Origin: Pseudomonas peli
GTDB taxonomy: Bacteria > Pseudomonadota > Gammaproteobacteria > Pseudomonadales > Pseudomonadaceae
Direction of reading: 5' to 3'
NCBI RefSeq assembly: GCF_900099645.1
Contig: NZ_FMTL01000003.1
Coordinates: forward strand, 372,001-436,000
DNA: 64,000 nucleotides
Shown: one piece after another, positions 1 to 9,536 of the stretch
Layout of the letters: each line of letters begins with the position of its first letter
Position numbering within the stretch: the stretch's first letter is position 1
The notes under the pieces: generated by a model
The model's database searches: none
Told to the model about the DNA's origin: nothing
What the model saw: only the letters and a program-made list of their open reading frames with translations
Position numbers and translations under genes: made by a program

Positions 1-3000
1 TGGACCCTGGATTTTGTCCTGCCCGAGCCTGCTCCTGAGCCTGTCGCACCCATGCAGGCTACGGCCGAACTGGCCGCCGCGCCGATCAAGCCGCCTCCCG
101 CTAAGCCATGGAAACCTGTCGAACCGCGTCAGCCAACGCTGCTGGAGCGAGGCTTTACTGCGGCGAAGGACTGGCTGCTGGGCGGCAATACGGTGCTGCG
201 CGTCGGTGTGGTGCTGTTGTTTCTCGGCCTGGCCTTCCTGCTGCGCTACGCCACCGAAGGTGTGGTGGTGCCGGTGGAATTTCGCTACGCCAGTGTCGCC
301 GCCAGTGCGGTGGCCTTGCTCGGCCTCGGTTGGTGGTTGCGTCTGCGTAACCCAAACTATGCCCTGATGCTGCAAGGCACCGGCGTTGCCGTGCTGTATC
401 TGACGGTGTTTGCCGCGATGCGCTTACACCCGCTGTTGGATCCTGGCGTGGCGCTGGGTCTGCTGGTGCTGGTCACGGTTTTTTCGGCGATTCTGGCGCT
501 CAAACAGGATGCCCTGGGCCTTGCGGCTGCAGCGGCTCTGGGCGGTTTCGCCGCGCCGATCCTGACCAGCACCGGCAGCGGCAACCATGTGGCGCTGTTC
601 AGCTATTTCGCCCTGCTCAATGCCGGGATCTTTGCCATTGCCTGGTTCAAGGCCTGGCGGCTGCTCAACCTGATCGGCTTTGTCGGCACCTTCGGCATCG
701 GCTTCGCCTGGGGCATCCGCTCCTATAAGCCAGAGCTGCTGTGGAGCACTGAGCCGTTCCTGATTCTGTTCTTCCTGATGTATGTGGCCATCGGCCTGCT
801 GTTTGCCCGGCGCAAGCTGCGTGAAGCCCTGGATGCGCCCGAGAACCCTGATGAACTGCTGCGCTGGGCGGCACGTAAAGGCGACTACATCGACGCCACC
901 GTGCTGTTCGGCCCGCCGCTGGTGGGCTTTGGTCTGCAGTTCGCCCTGGTGCAGCACATCGAGTTTGCCGCAGCGTTCAGTGCGTTGGCGCTTGGGCTTT
1001 TCTATTTAGTGCTGGCGCGGCTGCTGGTCGGTCGCAGCGGTGATCGTGCCGTGTTGCTGGTGGAAACCTGCCTCGCGTTGGGCGTGGTATTCGGCAGTTT
1101 GGCGATTCCCTTGGGCCTTGATGCGCGCTGGACTTCGGCCGCCTGGGCGGTGGAAGGCGCGGGCATCTTCTGGCTCGGCCTGCGCCAGCAACGCAGCCTG
1201 GCACGGGCATTCGCCCTGCTGCTGCAGATGGGCGCGGCGCTGGCGTTCGTCATCGGCTTACGTGGCGGTGAACTGACGCTGCTGGACGGTGCGCCGCTGG
1301 GTGCGTTGATGCTCGGCGTGGCTTTGCTGTTCAGCTACTGGCAGCTGCGCCAGAACACGCAATACGCCAGCAGCTGGGAGGTGCGCGGATTGCCGGTACT
1401 GGCCTGCGCCGGGCTGGCCTTTCTCTATCTGCTTGCACCACTGCTGTTTGCCGCCCAGGGCACGGCGATCAGCTGGGCGCTGGCCGGCTTGCTGACGCTG
1501 TGGCTGGGCTTGCGTATTCAGGCACGGAGCTTTCTGTTCAGCGCCTTTGCCGTGCAATTGCTAGGTGGTGTGGTGTTTATGCTGGACATGGCCGGCAATG
1601 CGGCCACCGGCATGGGCGGCTTCTCTGCTGGTTGGCAGGGCTTGCTGACTTCGTCCTTGATCGGTTTCGGCCTGATCGCAGGCATGCTGCTGGCCGCGCG
1701 TGATCCGCAGGTGGGTAACGACCGTCGTCTGCTGCGCGGGCTATCCGTGGTGCTGCTGGTGGGTCTGGTGTTCCTAAATCTGGCGGTGCTGTTCGTCCTA
1801 CCCTGGGCCACGGCGAGCGCGGTGTGGGGCGGTAGCGGGCTGCTGATCATCTGGCTCAGTTTGCATCTGCAGCAGCGCGCCAGCTTTATCTTCGGTCTGC
1901 TGTTGCAGGTGCTGGCGGGACTGGTGTTCCTTGCAGTCAGCCCGCTGCTGTTCGGCCAGCTATCGGCCGAGGGCATTCGCCCACTGGCGCATATGGATTT
2001 CTGGACGCCGCTGGTGCTCGGTGTCGCTGCGTTGGTCGGCGCCTGGCGCTTGCAGCAACTGGCGCGGCGCGAGGCGCCCAGCGCTCTTGGCAATTTCAGT
2101 TTGCTGGGCCTGGCGCAGTTGCTGCTGGTGTGGGGTGCGGCCTGGTGGGCGTTGGCGCTAAGCAGCGAAGTGGTGCGATTTGTTGCGCCGGAGTGGCAGG
2201 CCAGTGCTTTGCTGGCGGTGCTGGCAGCCAGCGTCGCCCTGGCGGCATTTCTCGCCCCGCGCACGCGCTGGGCCGAACTTGCGCTGCTGTGCGGCCTGCT
2301 GACACCGCTGGCCGGCGTGGTGCTGCTGCACGCCTGGCACCTGCATTACCATCCGGCAGCGCAGTTCGGCTGGCTGGCCTGGGCGCTGCTGTTTGCTGTG
2401 CACTTCTGGGCCCTGCGACGCTTGGCTGCGCAGTTGCCGGCGGGGGCGCTGAGCGCTGCCCATGTACTCGGCTGCTGGTTGCTGCTGGGCGTGCTGGCGC
2501 TGGAGCTGCGTTACCTGCTGTTGGCGCTGTCGGAGTATTACAACGCCTGGCGTTGGCTGGGTTGGGCGCTGCTGCCGAGTGCCTACCTCTGGCTGATGGC
2601 GCTGCCGCGTCGCTGGCCTTGGCCGGTGGCCGCTTACCCGCGCGAATACCGCGTGTTGGCGTCGGCGCCGTTGGCGCTGCTGATGCTCGGCTGGTTCTGG
2701 CTGGCCAATGTCGTCAGCGCTGGGGAGGCTGAACCGCTGGCCTATCTGCCGCTGCTCAACCCGCTGGAACTGGGTTTGCTGTTTGCCCTTGGCGCGGTAT
2801 TCGCCTGGGCGCGCCTGGGCCTGGCCGAGCTGGGTGTCGAGAGTCTGCGCAGTCAGTGGCTGACTCAGGGCGTGGCCGGCGCCTCGCTGTTCGCGTTGCT
2901 GACTGCCATGGTGATGCGCACCGCACATCATTGGGGCGGTGTGCCTTATCAACTGGATGCGCTGCTTGATTCGATGCTGGTGCAGGCGGGGCTGTCGATT

Positions 3001-3252
3001 GTCTGGACGCTGATCGCGCTGCCGTTGATGGTCCTCGGCAATCGCCTTGGCCGTCGCGAGCTGTGGCTGATTGGCGCGGCGCTGATCGCGCTGGTGGTGG
3101 CCAAGCTGTTCTTCGTCGAGCTGGGTAATCGCGGTGGCCTGGAGCGCATCGTGTCGTTTATCGGGGTGGGTGTATTGCTGTTGGTGGTGGGCTATTTTGC
3201 GCCCTTGCCAGCACGCAAAGCGGATGCGGATCAGCCGCAGGAGCCAGCATGA
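1..3252 (+). CDS. DUF2339 multi-pass membrane protein (5' end outside window)
   Basis: Large integral membrane protein of unknown function, at least 1083 residues. The frame is open from the first base, so the Met codon at 52 is probably internal and the true start is upstream. The visible N-terminus is a Pro/Ala-rich stretch followed by more than 20 Leu/Ala/Trp-rich hydrophobic segments running to the C-terminus, typical of DUF2339 proteins. The stop overlaps the start of the DUF3999 gene by 4 nt (ATGA), so the two are translationally coupled. DUF2339-DUF3999 pairing is common in Pseudomonas and suggests a joint envelope role, but the function is not known. Confidence 0.85.
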   Translation, partial: WTLDFVLPEPAPEPVAPMQATAELAAAPIKPPPAKPWKPVEPRQPTLLERGFTAAKDWLLGGNTVLRVGVVLLFLGLAFLLRYATEGVVVPVEFRYASVAASAVALLGLGWWLRLRNPNYALMLQGTGVAVLYLTVFAAMRLHPLLDPGVALGLLVLVTVFSAILALKQDALGLAAAAALGGFAAPILTSTGSGNHVALFSYFALLNAGIFAIAWFKAWRLLNLIGFVGTFGIGFAWGIRSYKPELLWSTEPFLILFFLMYVAIGLLFARRKLREALDAPENPDELLRWAARKGDYIDATVLFGPPLVGFGLQFALVQHIEFAAAFSALALGLFYLVLARLLVGRSGDRAVLLVETCLALGVVFGSLAIPLGLDARWTSAAWAVEGAGIFWLGLRQQRSLARAFALLLQMGAALAFVIGLRGGELTLLDGAPLGALMLGVALLFSYWQLRQNTQYASSWEVRGLPVLACAGLAFLYLLAPLLFAAQGTAISWALAGLLTLWLGLRIQARSFLFSAFAVQLLGGVVFMLDMAGNAATGMGGFSAGWQGLLTSSLIGFGLIAGMLLAARDPQVGNDRRLLRGLSVVLLVGLVFLNLAVLFVLPWATASAVWGGSGLLIIWLSLHLQQRASFIFGLLLQVLAGLVFLAVSPLLFGQLSAEGIRPLAHMDFWTPLVLGVAALVGAWRLQQLARREAPSALGNFSLLGLAQLLLVWGAAWWALALSSEVVRFVAPEWQASALLAVLAASVALAAFLAPRTRWAELALLCGLLTPLAGVVLLHAWHLHYHPAAQFGWLAWALLFAVHFWALRRLAAQLPAGALSAAHVLGCWLLLGVLALELRYLLLALSEYYNAWRWLGWALLPSAYLWLMALPRRWPWPVAAYPREYRVLASAPLALLMLGWFWLANVVSAGEAEPLAYLPLLNPLELGLLFALGAVFAWARLGLAELGVESLRSQWLTQGVAGASLFALLTAMVMRTAHHWGGVPYQLDALLDSMLVQAGLSIVWTLIALPLMVLGNRLGRRELWLIGAALIALVVAKLFFVELGNRGGLERIVSFIGVGVLLLVVGYFAPLPARKADADQPQEPA

Positions 3253-4607
3253 TCAGTCGTTTAATCAGCACTATTTTGCTCAGCCTGCTGTGCAGCGCGT
3301 CAGCCTTGGCGAAGGAGCAGCCAGGCGACTATGCCGTGCAATTACCGCTGAGCCTCAGTGGCGAAGGCCCCTGGTATCGCCTGGATGTGCCGATGGCACT
3401 GCATTTCGCTGCGCGCTATGGCGATTTGCGTGATCTGCGGGTGTTTAACGCCGAAGCCCAAGCACTGGCTTACGCCTTGGTGGCAGGGCAGGGCGAGTCG
3501 CGCGACAGCCAGCAGGAGCAGGCGGTGAAGTGGTTTCCGCTGTACGCCGAACAGGGCGACAACGCGGCCTCGCCAAGTTTGCGGGTACAGCGCAGTACCA
3601 GCGGCACCTTGATCGAGCTGCTTGATGAGCCAGATGCAGCCGCCAAGCCGGCTCTGCTGCGCGGCTGGCTGCTGGATGCCAGCGCAATGGACGAGCCGCT
3701 GGTGCGCTTGCAGCTGGATTGGAGCGGCGCTCAGGACGGTTTTCAGCGCTTCAGCATCGAGGCCAGTGATGACCTGCAAGACTGGCAGTCCTGGGGCAGT
3801 GGCCAGCTGGCGCGCCTGTCGTTTGATGGTGAGCGTGTCGAGCAGCGCCAGGTCGAGCTGCCAGGGCTTAAGGCGCGCTATGTGCGTCTGCTCTGGCAAA
3901 GCCCGCAACAGGCGCCGCAGCTGACGGCCGCGAGTCTGCTCAGTCAACGCAGTGACAGCGTGCCCGCGCCGCTGGTGTGGTCACAGCCGCTGGCAGCAAC
4001 GCGCAGCCCGGATGGCGAATACCAGTGGCAGTTGCCCTTGGCCTTGCCCCTGGAGCGTCTGCATGTCGAACTCAGTCAGGCCAATAGCCTGGCGCCGATT
4101 CGCGTCAGTGGTCGCCATGAAGCCAAGGGCGCTTGGCAATCACTGGCGCAGGGCCTGCTGTACCGGTTGCCGGAAAATGGTGCGGAAATCCGTCAGGACG
4201 AATTGCTCTTGCCGGGCTGGCCGGTACAGCAGCTGCGTTTACAGGTGGATGAGCGGGGCGGCGGTTTGGGTGTCGAGCCGCCACAGATAAAGGTGGCGGT
4301 GCGCGCCACCCAGCTGGTGTTCCTCCAACGTGGCAGCCCGCCTTATCGGCTGGCGTTGGGGCGAGCGGGAGCGCAGTCGGCGGCCTTGCCGCTGACCACT
4401 CTGATTCCGGGTTATGAACCAGAGCGCCTACAACAGCTGGGCATCGCTGAGGCGCAGTTGCAGGCTGAGAATCTGGCGCAGCAAGAGCAGGCCGCAGCGG
4501 GTGAGAGTGACTGGAAACGCTGGGGTTTGTGGCTGGTGCTGCTAATTGGGGTGGGCTTATTGGCGCTGATGGCGGTCAGCCTGTTGCGCCGGCCGAGCGC
4601 TGAATAG
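3249..4607 (+). CDS. DUF3999 family protein, envelope-anchored
   Basis: Protein of 452 residues with an N-terminal signal peptide ending near SALA (about residue 22). A long periplasmic region of beta-rich, discoidin-like character follows, with repeated W/L patterns. A single transmembrane helix lies close to the C-terminus (about residues 425-445) before a short Arg-rich cytoplasmic tail. This is the DUF3999 layout. It overlaps the DUF2339 gene by 4 nt and is the last gene of that operon. The function is unknown. The sequence supports only an inner-membrane protein with a large periplasmic domain, acting with its DUF2339 partner. Confidence 0.8.
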   Translation: MISRLISTILLSLLCSASALAKEQPGDYAVQLPLSLSGEGPWYRLDVPMALHFAARYGDLRDLRVFNAEAQALAYALVAGQGESRDSQQEQAVKWFPLYAEQGDNAASPSLRVQRSTSGTLIELLDEPDAAAKPALLRGWLLDASAMDEPLVRLQLDWSGAQDGFQRFSIEASDDLQDWQSWGSGQLARLSFDGERVEQRQVELPGLKARYVRLLWQSPQQAPQLTAASLLSQRSDSVPAPLVWSQPLAATRSPDGEYQWQLPLALPLERLHVELSQANSLAPIRVSGRHEAKGAWQSLAQGLLYRLPENGAEIRQDELLLPGWPVQQLRLQVDERGGGLGVEPPQIKVAVRATQLVFLQRGSPPYRLALGRAGAQSAALPLTTLIPGYEPERLQQLGIAEAQLQAENLAQQEQAAAGESDWKRWGLWLVLLIGVGLLALMAVSLLRRPSAE

Positions 4608-4800
4608 CGACTGTTGGTGAAATAAAGGCCAGCTGGCTAACGATTTTTGCAGTATGGTTGGCACCTTAAATTGATTAGCGTTTGAGGTCAGGAAGGCCCT
4701 TGCGTATCTCGACTTTGCCCCGTTTTGTGGGCGCGCCTGTGCGTTTTCGCGTTCGCTCTGACCGATTCGCTCAGCTGCTTCTTTCGGCAGAACCTACCCG

Positions 4801-6444
4801 ATGAATGCCTGCGGTAATTCTGGCTGGGCGCTCAGTGCCCCGGTCATTCTCACCGGTCTGGTCTGCATCGGGGTGCTCTTGCTGGCCCGCTGGGTCACGC
4901 GGCAGCGCTATTTCCCGGGGCGCGAGAGCTTTATCGTGCTGCACTTGGCGAGCCTCTGGTGGATGATTGCCGCCAGCCTGGAAATGGCTGCGCAAGGCCC
5001 ACAGTGCAAAGTGTTCTGGGCCACCATGGCCTGGCCGGGCATTCTGGTGGTGCCCACCTTCTGGGCCATTTTCCTCTGGCAATACGTCAACAGCGTGCGT
5101 CAACCGCTGCCGCTGCGTAGCACCCTGGGGTTGGCCGTGGTGCCGGTGCTGATCTGGCTGATGGCCCTGAGCAACCCCTGGCACGGCCTGTTCTACGGCG
5201 CGGGTACGGCGCCACTGAGCGATGAACCAGGCGCGCCGATTCGCTATCAGCACGGGCCGCTGTTCTACGCTGCCGCTGCTTACGTTTACCTGTTTATGAC
5301 CTTCTGCATGGGTGTGGTGTTGCGCGCGGCCATCGTCAGTTATGGCGTGCATCGCCGTCATTACCTGGCGTTTGTGTTCGTCACGGCGGTGCCCTGGGTT
5401 GCCAATATCAGTTATGTGGTGTTTGGCTGGATGCTCTTTGGCTTCGATCCGACGCCCTTCAGTTTCGCCTTTACCCTGGTGGCGTTTGCCTGGCTGATCG
5501 TTGGCGTAAGGTTGTTTGACCTACTGCCGGTGGCCCGCCACCTCCTGTTGGATGCCTTGCTCGATCCGGTGCTGGCGGTTGATGCGCAATTGCGCGTGAT
5601 CGAGGCCAATCCAGCCGCCTTGAAACTCGCCAATCTGCGCAGTGGCTGGCAGGGCCGGCAATTGGAGGATTGGCCGATTCTCGGGGCAGATTTGCAGCAG
5701 CTGCTCAGTCAGCAGGATCAAGGTGAGCATGACCGCTTGTTGACCCTGGCCAACTCGGCGCGGTATTTCGAAGTGCGTATTCGCGCCATCGAGCGGGTGA
5801 CACATCGCGGCACCGTGGTGCTCGGGCAGATGCTCTACCTGCGTGATGTTACTCAGCGCCACCTCAGTGAGTTAAAGCTGGCCGAAGCCCTGGCCCTCAG
5901 CGAGGAGCGCCTGCGCACCATCACCAACCTGCATGAGCAACTGCAGGAACAGGCGCTGTGTGACCCGCTGACCGGGCTTTACAACCGGCGTTATCTGGAT
6001 GAGTTTTTTACCCGCGAGTTGGCCGTTGCACAGCGCGAGCGCACGCCGATTTCTCTGGCGCTGATCGACCTGGATCATTTCAAACAGCTTAACGACGAGC
6101 ACGGCCACCTCGAAGGCGACGACGTGCTCAAGGGCGTGGCCCAGCACCTGCTGGAGAATCTGCGCAGCTCGGACGCGGTATTCCGTATCGGTGGCGAAGA
6201 GTTCCTGCTGATCCTGCCGCGTGCCGATGCCCACGAAGCCCGCGCGCGTCTAGAAACCATCTGCCGTGATTTGGCCGCACACCCCTTGCCAACGCGGGGG
6301 GGCGCACGCTATGTGACCCTTTCGGCCGGCCTGGCGCTGTGGCCGGAGCAAGGCTTGGTGCTCGATGAATTGCTGCACGTGGCCGATGACGCGCTGTATC
6401 AAGCCAAGCATGCGGGGCGCAATAGGGTCTGCAGTCTGGCCTGA
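4801..6444 (+). CDS. Membrane-bound diguanylate cyclase (7TM sensor, PAS-like, GGDEF)
   Basis: Makes cyclic di-GMP from two GTP. The 547 residues start with about seven hydrophobic helices (residues 1-235) resembling the histidine-kinase 7TM sensor module. A PAS-like linker (about 245-370) and a C-terminal GGDEF domain (about 385-547) follow. The active-site motif is GGEEF near residue 464. RSSD precedes it by five residues, so the product-inhibition I-site RxxD is kept and enzyme activity is expected. No EAL domain is present. No strong ribosome binding site precedes the ATG, so the start could be slightly different. It stands alone, 193 nt after the DUF3999 gene. The signal sensed is unknown. 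Confidence 0.88.
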   Translation: MNACGNSGWALSAPVILTGLVCIGVLLLARWVTRQRYFPGRESFIVLHLASLWWMIAASLEMAAQGPQCKVFWATMAWPGILVVPTFWAIFLWQYVNSVRQPLPLRSTLGLAVVPVLIWLMALSNPWHGLFYGAGTAPLSDEPGAPIRYQHGPLFYAAAAYVYLFMTFCMGVVLRAAIVSYGVHRRHYLAFVFVTAVPWVANISYVVFGWMLFGFDPTPFSFAFTLVAFAWLIVGVRLFDLLPVARHLLLDALLDPVLAVDAQLRVIEANPAALKLANLRSGWQGRQLEDWPILGADLQQLLSQQDQGEHDRLLTLANSARYFEVRIRAIERVTHRGTVVLGQMLYLRDVTQRHLSELKLAEALALSEERLRTITNLHEQLQEQALCDPLTGLYNRRYLDEFFTRELAVAQRERTPISLALIDLDHFKQLNDEHGHLEGDDVLKGVAQHLLENLRSSDAVFRIGGEEFLLILPRADAHEARARLETICRDLAAHPLPTRGGARYVTLSAGLALWPEQGLVLDELLHVADDALYQAKHAGRNRVCSLA

Positions 6445-6536
6445 TGGTCCGGCAACTCCTTCCATCCAGTGCTAAAGCGCTTTCCCCGCTAAAAGGGTAA
6501 ACTGCGCGCGATTTTTCTTCCTTCCCGGAGCCATCC

Positions 6537-7544
6537 ATGTCCCGCGTTACCCTCAGCCGCTACCTGATCGAGCAGACCCGTTGCAACAACACCCCGGCCG
6601 ATCTGCGTTTCCTTATTGAAGTGGTCGCACGGGCCTGTAAGGAAATCAGCCATCAGGTATCCAAGGGTGCACTGGGCGGCGTGTTGGGCAGCATGGGCAC
6701 CGAGAACGTGCAGGGCGAAGTGCAGAAGAAACTCGACGTGATTTCCAACGAAATCCTGTTGGAAGCCAACGAGTGGGGCGGTCACCTGGCTGGCATGGCG
6801 TCCGAAGAAATGGACAATGCCTACCAGATTCCCGGTAAGTACCCGAAAGGCGCTTACCTGCTGGTTTTCGATCCGCTGGACGGCTCCAGCAACATTGATG
6901 TCAACGTTTCGGTCGGCACCATCTTCTCGGTGTTGCGTTGCCCGGATCGCAATGGTGATGAAGGCGACCTCGGTGAGGAAGCCTTCCTGCAGCCGGGTAC
7001 CGAGCAGGTGGCGGCTGGTTACGCGATCTATGGCCCGCAGACCATGCTGCTGCTGACCCTTGGTGATGGCGTTAAAGGCTTTACCCTGGACCGTGAGCTG
7101 GGCAGCTTTGTGCTGACCCACGACAACATCAAGGTGCCGGAGTCGACCAAGGAATTCGCCATCAACATGTCCAACCAGCGCCACTGGGAGGCGCCGGTGC
7201 AGCGCTACGTCAGCGAGTTGCTGGCGGGCGAAGAAGGCCCGCTGGGCAAGAATTACAACATGCGTTGGATTGCCTCGATGGTGGCCGACGTGCATCGCAT
7301 CCTCACCCGTGGCGGCGTGTTCATGTATCCGCGCGACAGCCGTGAGCCAGAGAAGCCGGGCAAGCTGCGCCTGATGTACGAAGCCAACCCGATGTCGATG
7401 ATCATCGAGCAGGCTGGCGGCGTGGCCACCAACGGCTCCCAGCGCATTCTCGATATTCAGCCGACTTCCCTGCACCAGCGCGTCGCCGTCTTCCTGGGTT
7501 CTAAGGAAGAAGTGCTGCGCATCAGCGCCTATCACCGCGAGTAA
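6537..7544 (+). CDS. fbp: Class I fructose-1,6-bisphosphatase
   Basis: Hydrolyses fructose 1,6-bisphosphate to fructose 6-phosphate in the cytoplasm, the committed gluconeogenic step. The 335-residue length is normal for bacterial class I enzymes. The metal- and phosphate-binding motif [12 protein letters not shown] is intact near residue 115. The C-terminal region around EQAGG is the usual phosphatase-fold signature. A good Shine-Dalgarno (CCCGGAG) precedes the ATG. The DUF924 gene follows after 3 nt, so the two are probably co-transcribed. In a Pseudomonas growing on organic acids or amines this gene is essential for hexose synthesis. Confidence 0.96.
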   Translation: MSRVTLSRYLIEQTRCNNTPADLRFLIEVVARACKEISHQVSKGALGGVLGSMGTENVQGEVQKKLDVISNEILLEANEWGGHLAGMASEEMDNAYQIPGKYPKGAYLLVFDPLDGSSNIDVNVSVGTIFSVLRCPDRNGDEGDLGEEAFLQPGTEQVAAGYAIYGPQTMLLLTLGDGVKGFTLDRELGSFVLTHDNIKVPESTKEFAINMSNQRHWEAPVQRYVSELLAGEEGPLGKNYNMRWIASMVADVHRILTRGGVFMYPRDSREPEKPGKLRLMYEANPMSMIIEQAGGVATNGSQRILDIQPTSLHQRVAVFLGSKEEVLRISAYHRE

Positions 7545-7547
7545 GCG

Positions 7548-8165
7548 ATGAGCGCGCCCTGGCAGCCGTTACTCGACTGGTGGTTCGGTGCGGCCGGCCG
7601 CGGCGCTGGCGTTACGGCTGTCGAGGTGGCTGCCAGTCGTACCGCGCTGTGGTTCGGCAAGCAGGACAGCCAGGATGACCAGGCGCGCGAGCAGTTTGGT
7701 GGGCTGGTTGAGCAAGCTCTGAGTAACCAGCTGCAAGACTGGCAGCACGAACCTGAAGGCTGGCTGGCAAACTTGCTGTTGCTCGATCAGCTGCCACGGA
7801 TGATCTTTCGCGATACCCCGCGCGCTTTTGCTGGGGATCTGCTGGCTCGACCGTTGGCTCTGCACGGGTTGGCCCAGGGCTGGGATCAGCAACTGCCACC
7901 AATCCAGCGGGTATTTGCCTACCTGGTATTGGAGCACGCCGAAGAGCTGGCGCTGCAGGATCAGGCGGTGCAGCTGTTTGAGGCTTTACTCGAGCAAGCC
8001 GTTACGGCCGAACGCCAGCTGTTTGCCGGTTATCTGGATTTTGCCGAGCGTCATCAGCGAGTAATCGCGCGTTTTGGCCGCTTTCCCCACCGCAACCTGA
8101 TTCTCGGGCGTACCTCCAGCGCCGAGGAATCTGCCTTTCTGTTGGAACCTGGCTCGCGCTTCTAG
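7548..8165 (+). CDS. DUF924 family protein
   Basis: Cytoplasmic helical protein of 205 residues. The N-terminal LDWWFG motif and the internal LLLDQLPRMIFRDTPRAF block are the hallmarks of DUF924, an all-helical TPR-like family. It begins 3 nt after the fbp stop, so it is likely the distal gene of that transcript. The C-terminal FGRFPHRN motif is also conserved in the family. Length and motifs are complete, so it appears intact. No biochemical activity is established for DUF924, and the neighbour gives no strong hint beyond co-expression. Confidence 0.85.
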   Translation: MSAPWQPLLDWWFGAAGRGAGVTAVEVAASRTALWFGKQDSQDDQAREQFGGLVEQALSNQLQDWQHEPEGWLANLLLLDQLPRMIFRDTPRAFAGDLLARPLALHGLAQGWDQQLPPIQRVFAYLVLEHAEELALQDQAVQLFEALLEQAVTAERQLFAGYLDFAERHQRVIARFGRFPHRNLILGRTSSAEESAFLLEPGSRF

Positions 8166-8233
8166 CATCCAAGCAGGCATGCTCGGTATTGCTATGCCAA
8201 GCTGGTCTTGGTTCTTTCCTCAGGAGTTTCCCC

Positions 8234-8488
8234 ATGTCTCTGCGTGTCGTCGCACTACTCGCCGGTTGCCTGCTGCTGGCCGCCTGCAACAAGATCAATC
8301 AGGACAATTACACCCAGCTCAAGGCGGGCATGAGCAAGGATGAGGTTGAGAGCCTGCTGGGCAGTCCCGGCGAATGCGCCGGCGCGTTGGGTATGTCCAG
8401 CTGCACCTGGGGCGATGAACAGCGCTTTATCAGCGTCCAGTACGCTGGCGACAAGGTCATGATGTTCTCCGGCAAGGGGCTGAAGTGA
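8234..8488 (+). CDS. Small outer-membrane-type lipoprotein, BamE/SmpA-like
   Basis: An 84-residue lipoprotein. The signal peptide ends in lipobox LAAC, so Cys19 or so would be lipidated. The mature part, with YTQLKAGMSKDEVESLLG followed by a Trp-containing strand, matches the short BamE/SmpA-like fold in which a helix pair (GMskdeV..llG) precedes a beta-sheet. I take ATG 8234 rather than the in-frame ATG at 8189 because CAGGAG sits just upstream and a signal peptide then starts at residue 1. The stop overlaps the start of the lipocalin gene (TGATG). The role is probably envelope related; the exact function is unknown. Confidence 0.8.
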   Translation: MSLRVVALLAGCLLLAACNKINQDNYTQLKAGMSKDEVESLLGSPGECAGALGMSSCTWGDEQRFISVQYAGDKVMMFSGKGLK

Positions 8489-9051
8489 TGCGCCTGCTGG
8501 CGGCGTTGGCCGCAGCAGCGTTGTTGGTGGGTTGCGCCAACTCCGGCACGGGCGTGGTGCCGCCAAAGACGGTAGAGCAGGTCGACCTGCAGCGTTACCA
8601 AGGCACTTGGTACGAGCAGGCGCGTTTGCCGATGTTCTTTCAGCGCAACTGCGCGCAGTCTGAAGCGATCTATACGCTGCAGGATGATGGCGCGATTGGC
8701 GTGACCAACCGTTGCCGCACGTATGACGGCGATGTGCAGCAGGTGCAAGGTCAGGCCGTGGCGCAGGTGCCGGGCGAAACCAATAAGCTCTGGGTGCGTT
8801 TCGACAACTGGGCCAGCACCCTGCTGCCAGGGCTGACCAAGGGCGAGTATTGGGTGCTGTACCTGGATGACGATTACCAGGCTGCGCTGGTTGGGCACCC
8901 CAATCGCGAGTACCTCTGGCTGCTGACGCGCGATCAGGACATCAGTGCGCAACGTCGCGCCACTCTGCTTGAGGAAGCGCGCAGCCGTGGCTACGACACT
9001 CGCGCACTCATCTGGCGGCGGACGGATGCCGAGATGGCCTTGCAGCGTTAA
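8488..9051 (+). CDS. blc: Bacterial lipocalin, outer membrane lipoprotein
   Basis: Blc-type lipocalin of 187 residues. It has a signal peptide with lipobox LVGC, then the lipocalin signature YQGTWYEQARLP near residue 40 and the late motif DDYQAALVGHPNREYLWLL. Family members bind fatty acids or lysophospholipids in the outer membrane. ATG 8488 overlaps the preceding stop by one nucleotide and is preferred over GTG 8485. With the upstream BamE-like lipoprotein it forms a two-gene lipoprotein operon. In P. aeruginosa a blc gene also lies near fbp, so this part of the order looks ancestral. Confidence 0.9.
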   Translation: MRLLAALAAAALLVGCANSGTGVVPPKTVEQVDLQRYQGTWYEQARLPMFFQRNCAQSEAIYTLQDDGAIGVTNRCRTYDGDVQQVQGQAVAQVPGETNKLWVRFDNWASTLLPGLTKGEYWVLYLDDDYQAALVGHPNREYLWLLTRDQDISAQRRATLLEEARSRGYDTRALIWRRTDAEMALQR

Positions 9052-9058
9052 GCGCCGC

Positions 9059-9505
9059 TTATTGCTTGGCTTTCGGGCTCTGCAGGCGGATATGCAACTG
9101 AGTGTCCGCCGTGCCGTGTTCAAACACGCTATCAGCTGGGGTCGGTTTGCCATTGAGCAGCGGTGGGTTGCTGGATAAACCCACCGGCTCAAGTGGAATG
9201 CCCCGCCGGCCTTGGTCGAGCAGGCCGTTGCCATTGCTGTCCTGGAACACCTGGATGGCGTAGCGGCCGGGCGGCACGCTATCCAAACGCAGCTCGCCTT
9301 CGTCACTCCGTTGCTGGCGCAGTGGTTGTTCGGGCCAGCGGTTTTGCTCGCCGCTCACCAGTGCTGCGTACACGGGGCCTGTGGCCTGTATGCCGCCGAC
9401 TGTGACCAAGATGTCGCCAGCCTGGGCCGCTGAGCTGACCAGTAGCAGCAAAAGGCCAGTCTGATAGCCGGCCTTCTTTACGGTTTGAAGAATTCTCTGT
9501 GGCAT
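9059..9505 (-). CDS. DUF2141 domain secreted protein
   Basis: Protein of 148 residues with a signal peptide (hydrophobic LLLLLVSSAAQA, cleavage near residue 29). A single beta-sandwich follows, with the DUF2141 motif PPGRYAIQVFQDSNGNGLLD, a Gly/Asp loop that may bind calcium. It is convergent with blc (7 nt apart) and divergent from the darA-like gene (31 nt between starts). The shared short promoter region could couple its expression to the adjacent biosynthetic operon. The function is unknown; a periplasmic or surface location is inferred from the signal peptide. Confidence 0.75.
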   Translation of the reverse strand: MPQRILQTVKKAGYQTGLLLLLVSSAAQAGDILVTVGGIQATGPVYAALVSGEQNRWPEQPLRQQRSDEGELRLDSVPPGRYAIQVFQDSNGNGLLDQGRRGIPLEPVGLSSNPPLLNGKPTPADSVFEHGTADTQLHIRLQSPKAKQ

Positions 9506-9536
9506 AATCCGGGCATTTCGCAGGAAGTGGCTGGCG

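Noticed and set aside
9478..9508. Possible -35/-10 promoter between DUF2141 and the darA-like gene
   Set aside because: Candidate boxes are at spacings of 12 or 19 nt and poorly match consensus; not reported as a feature.
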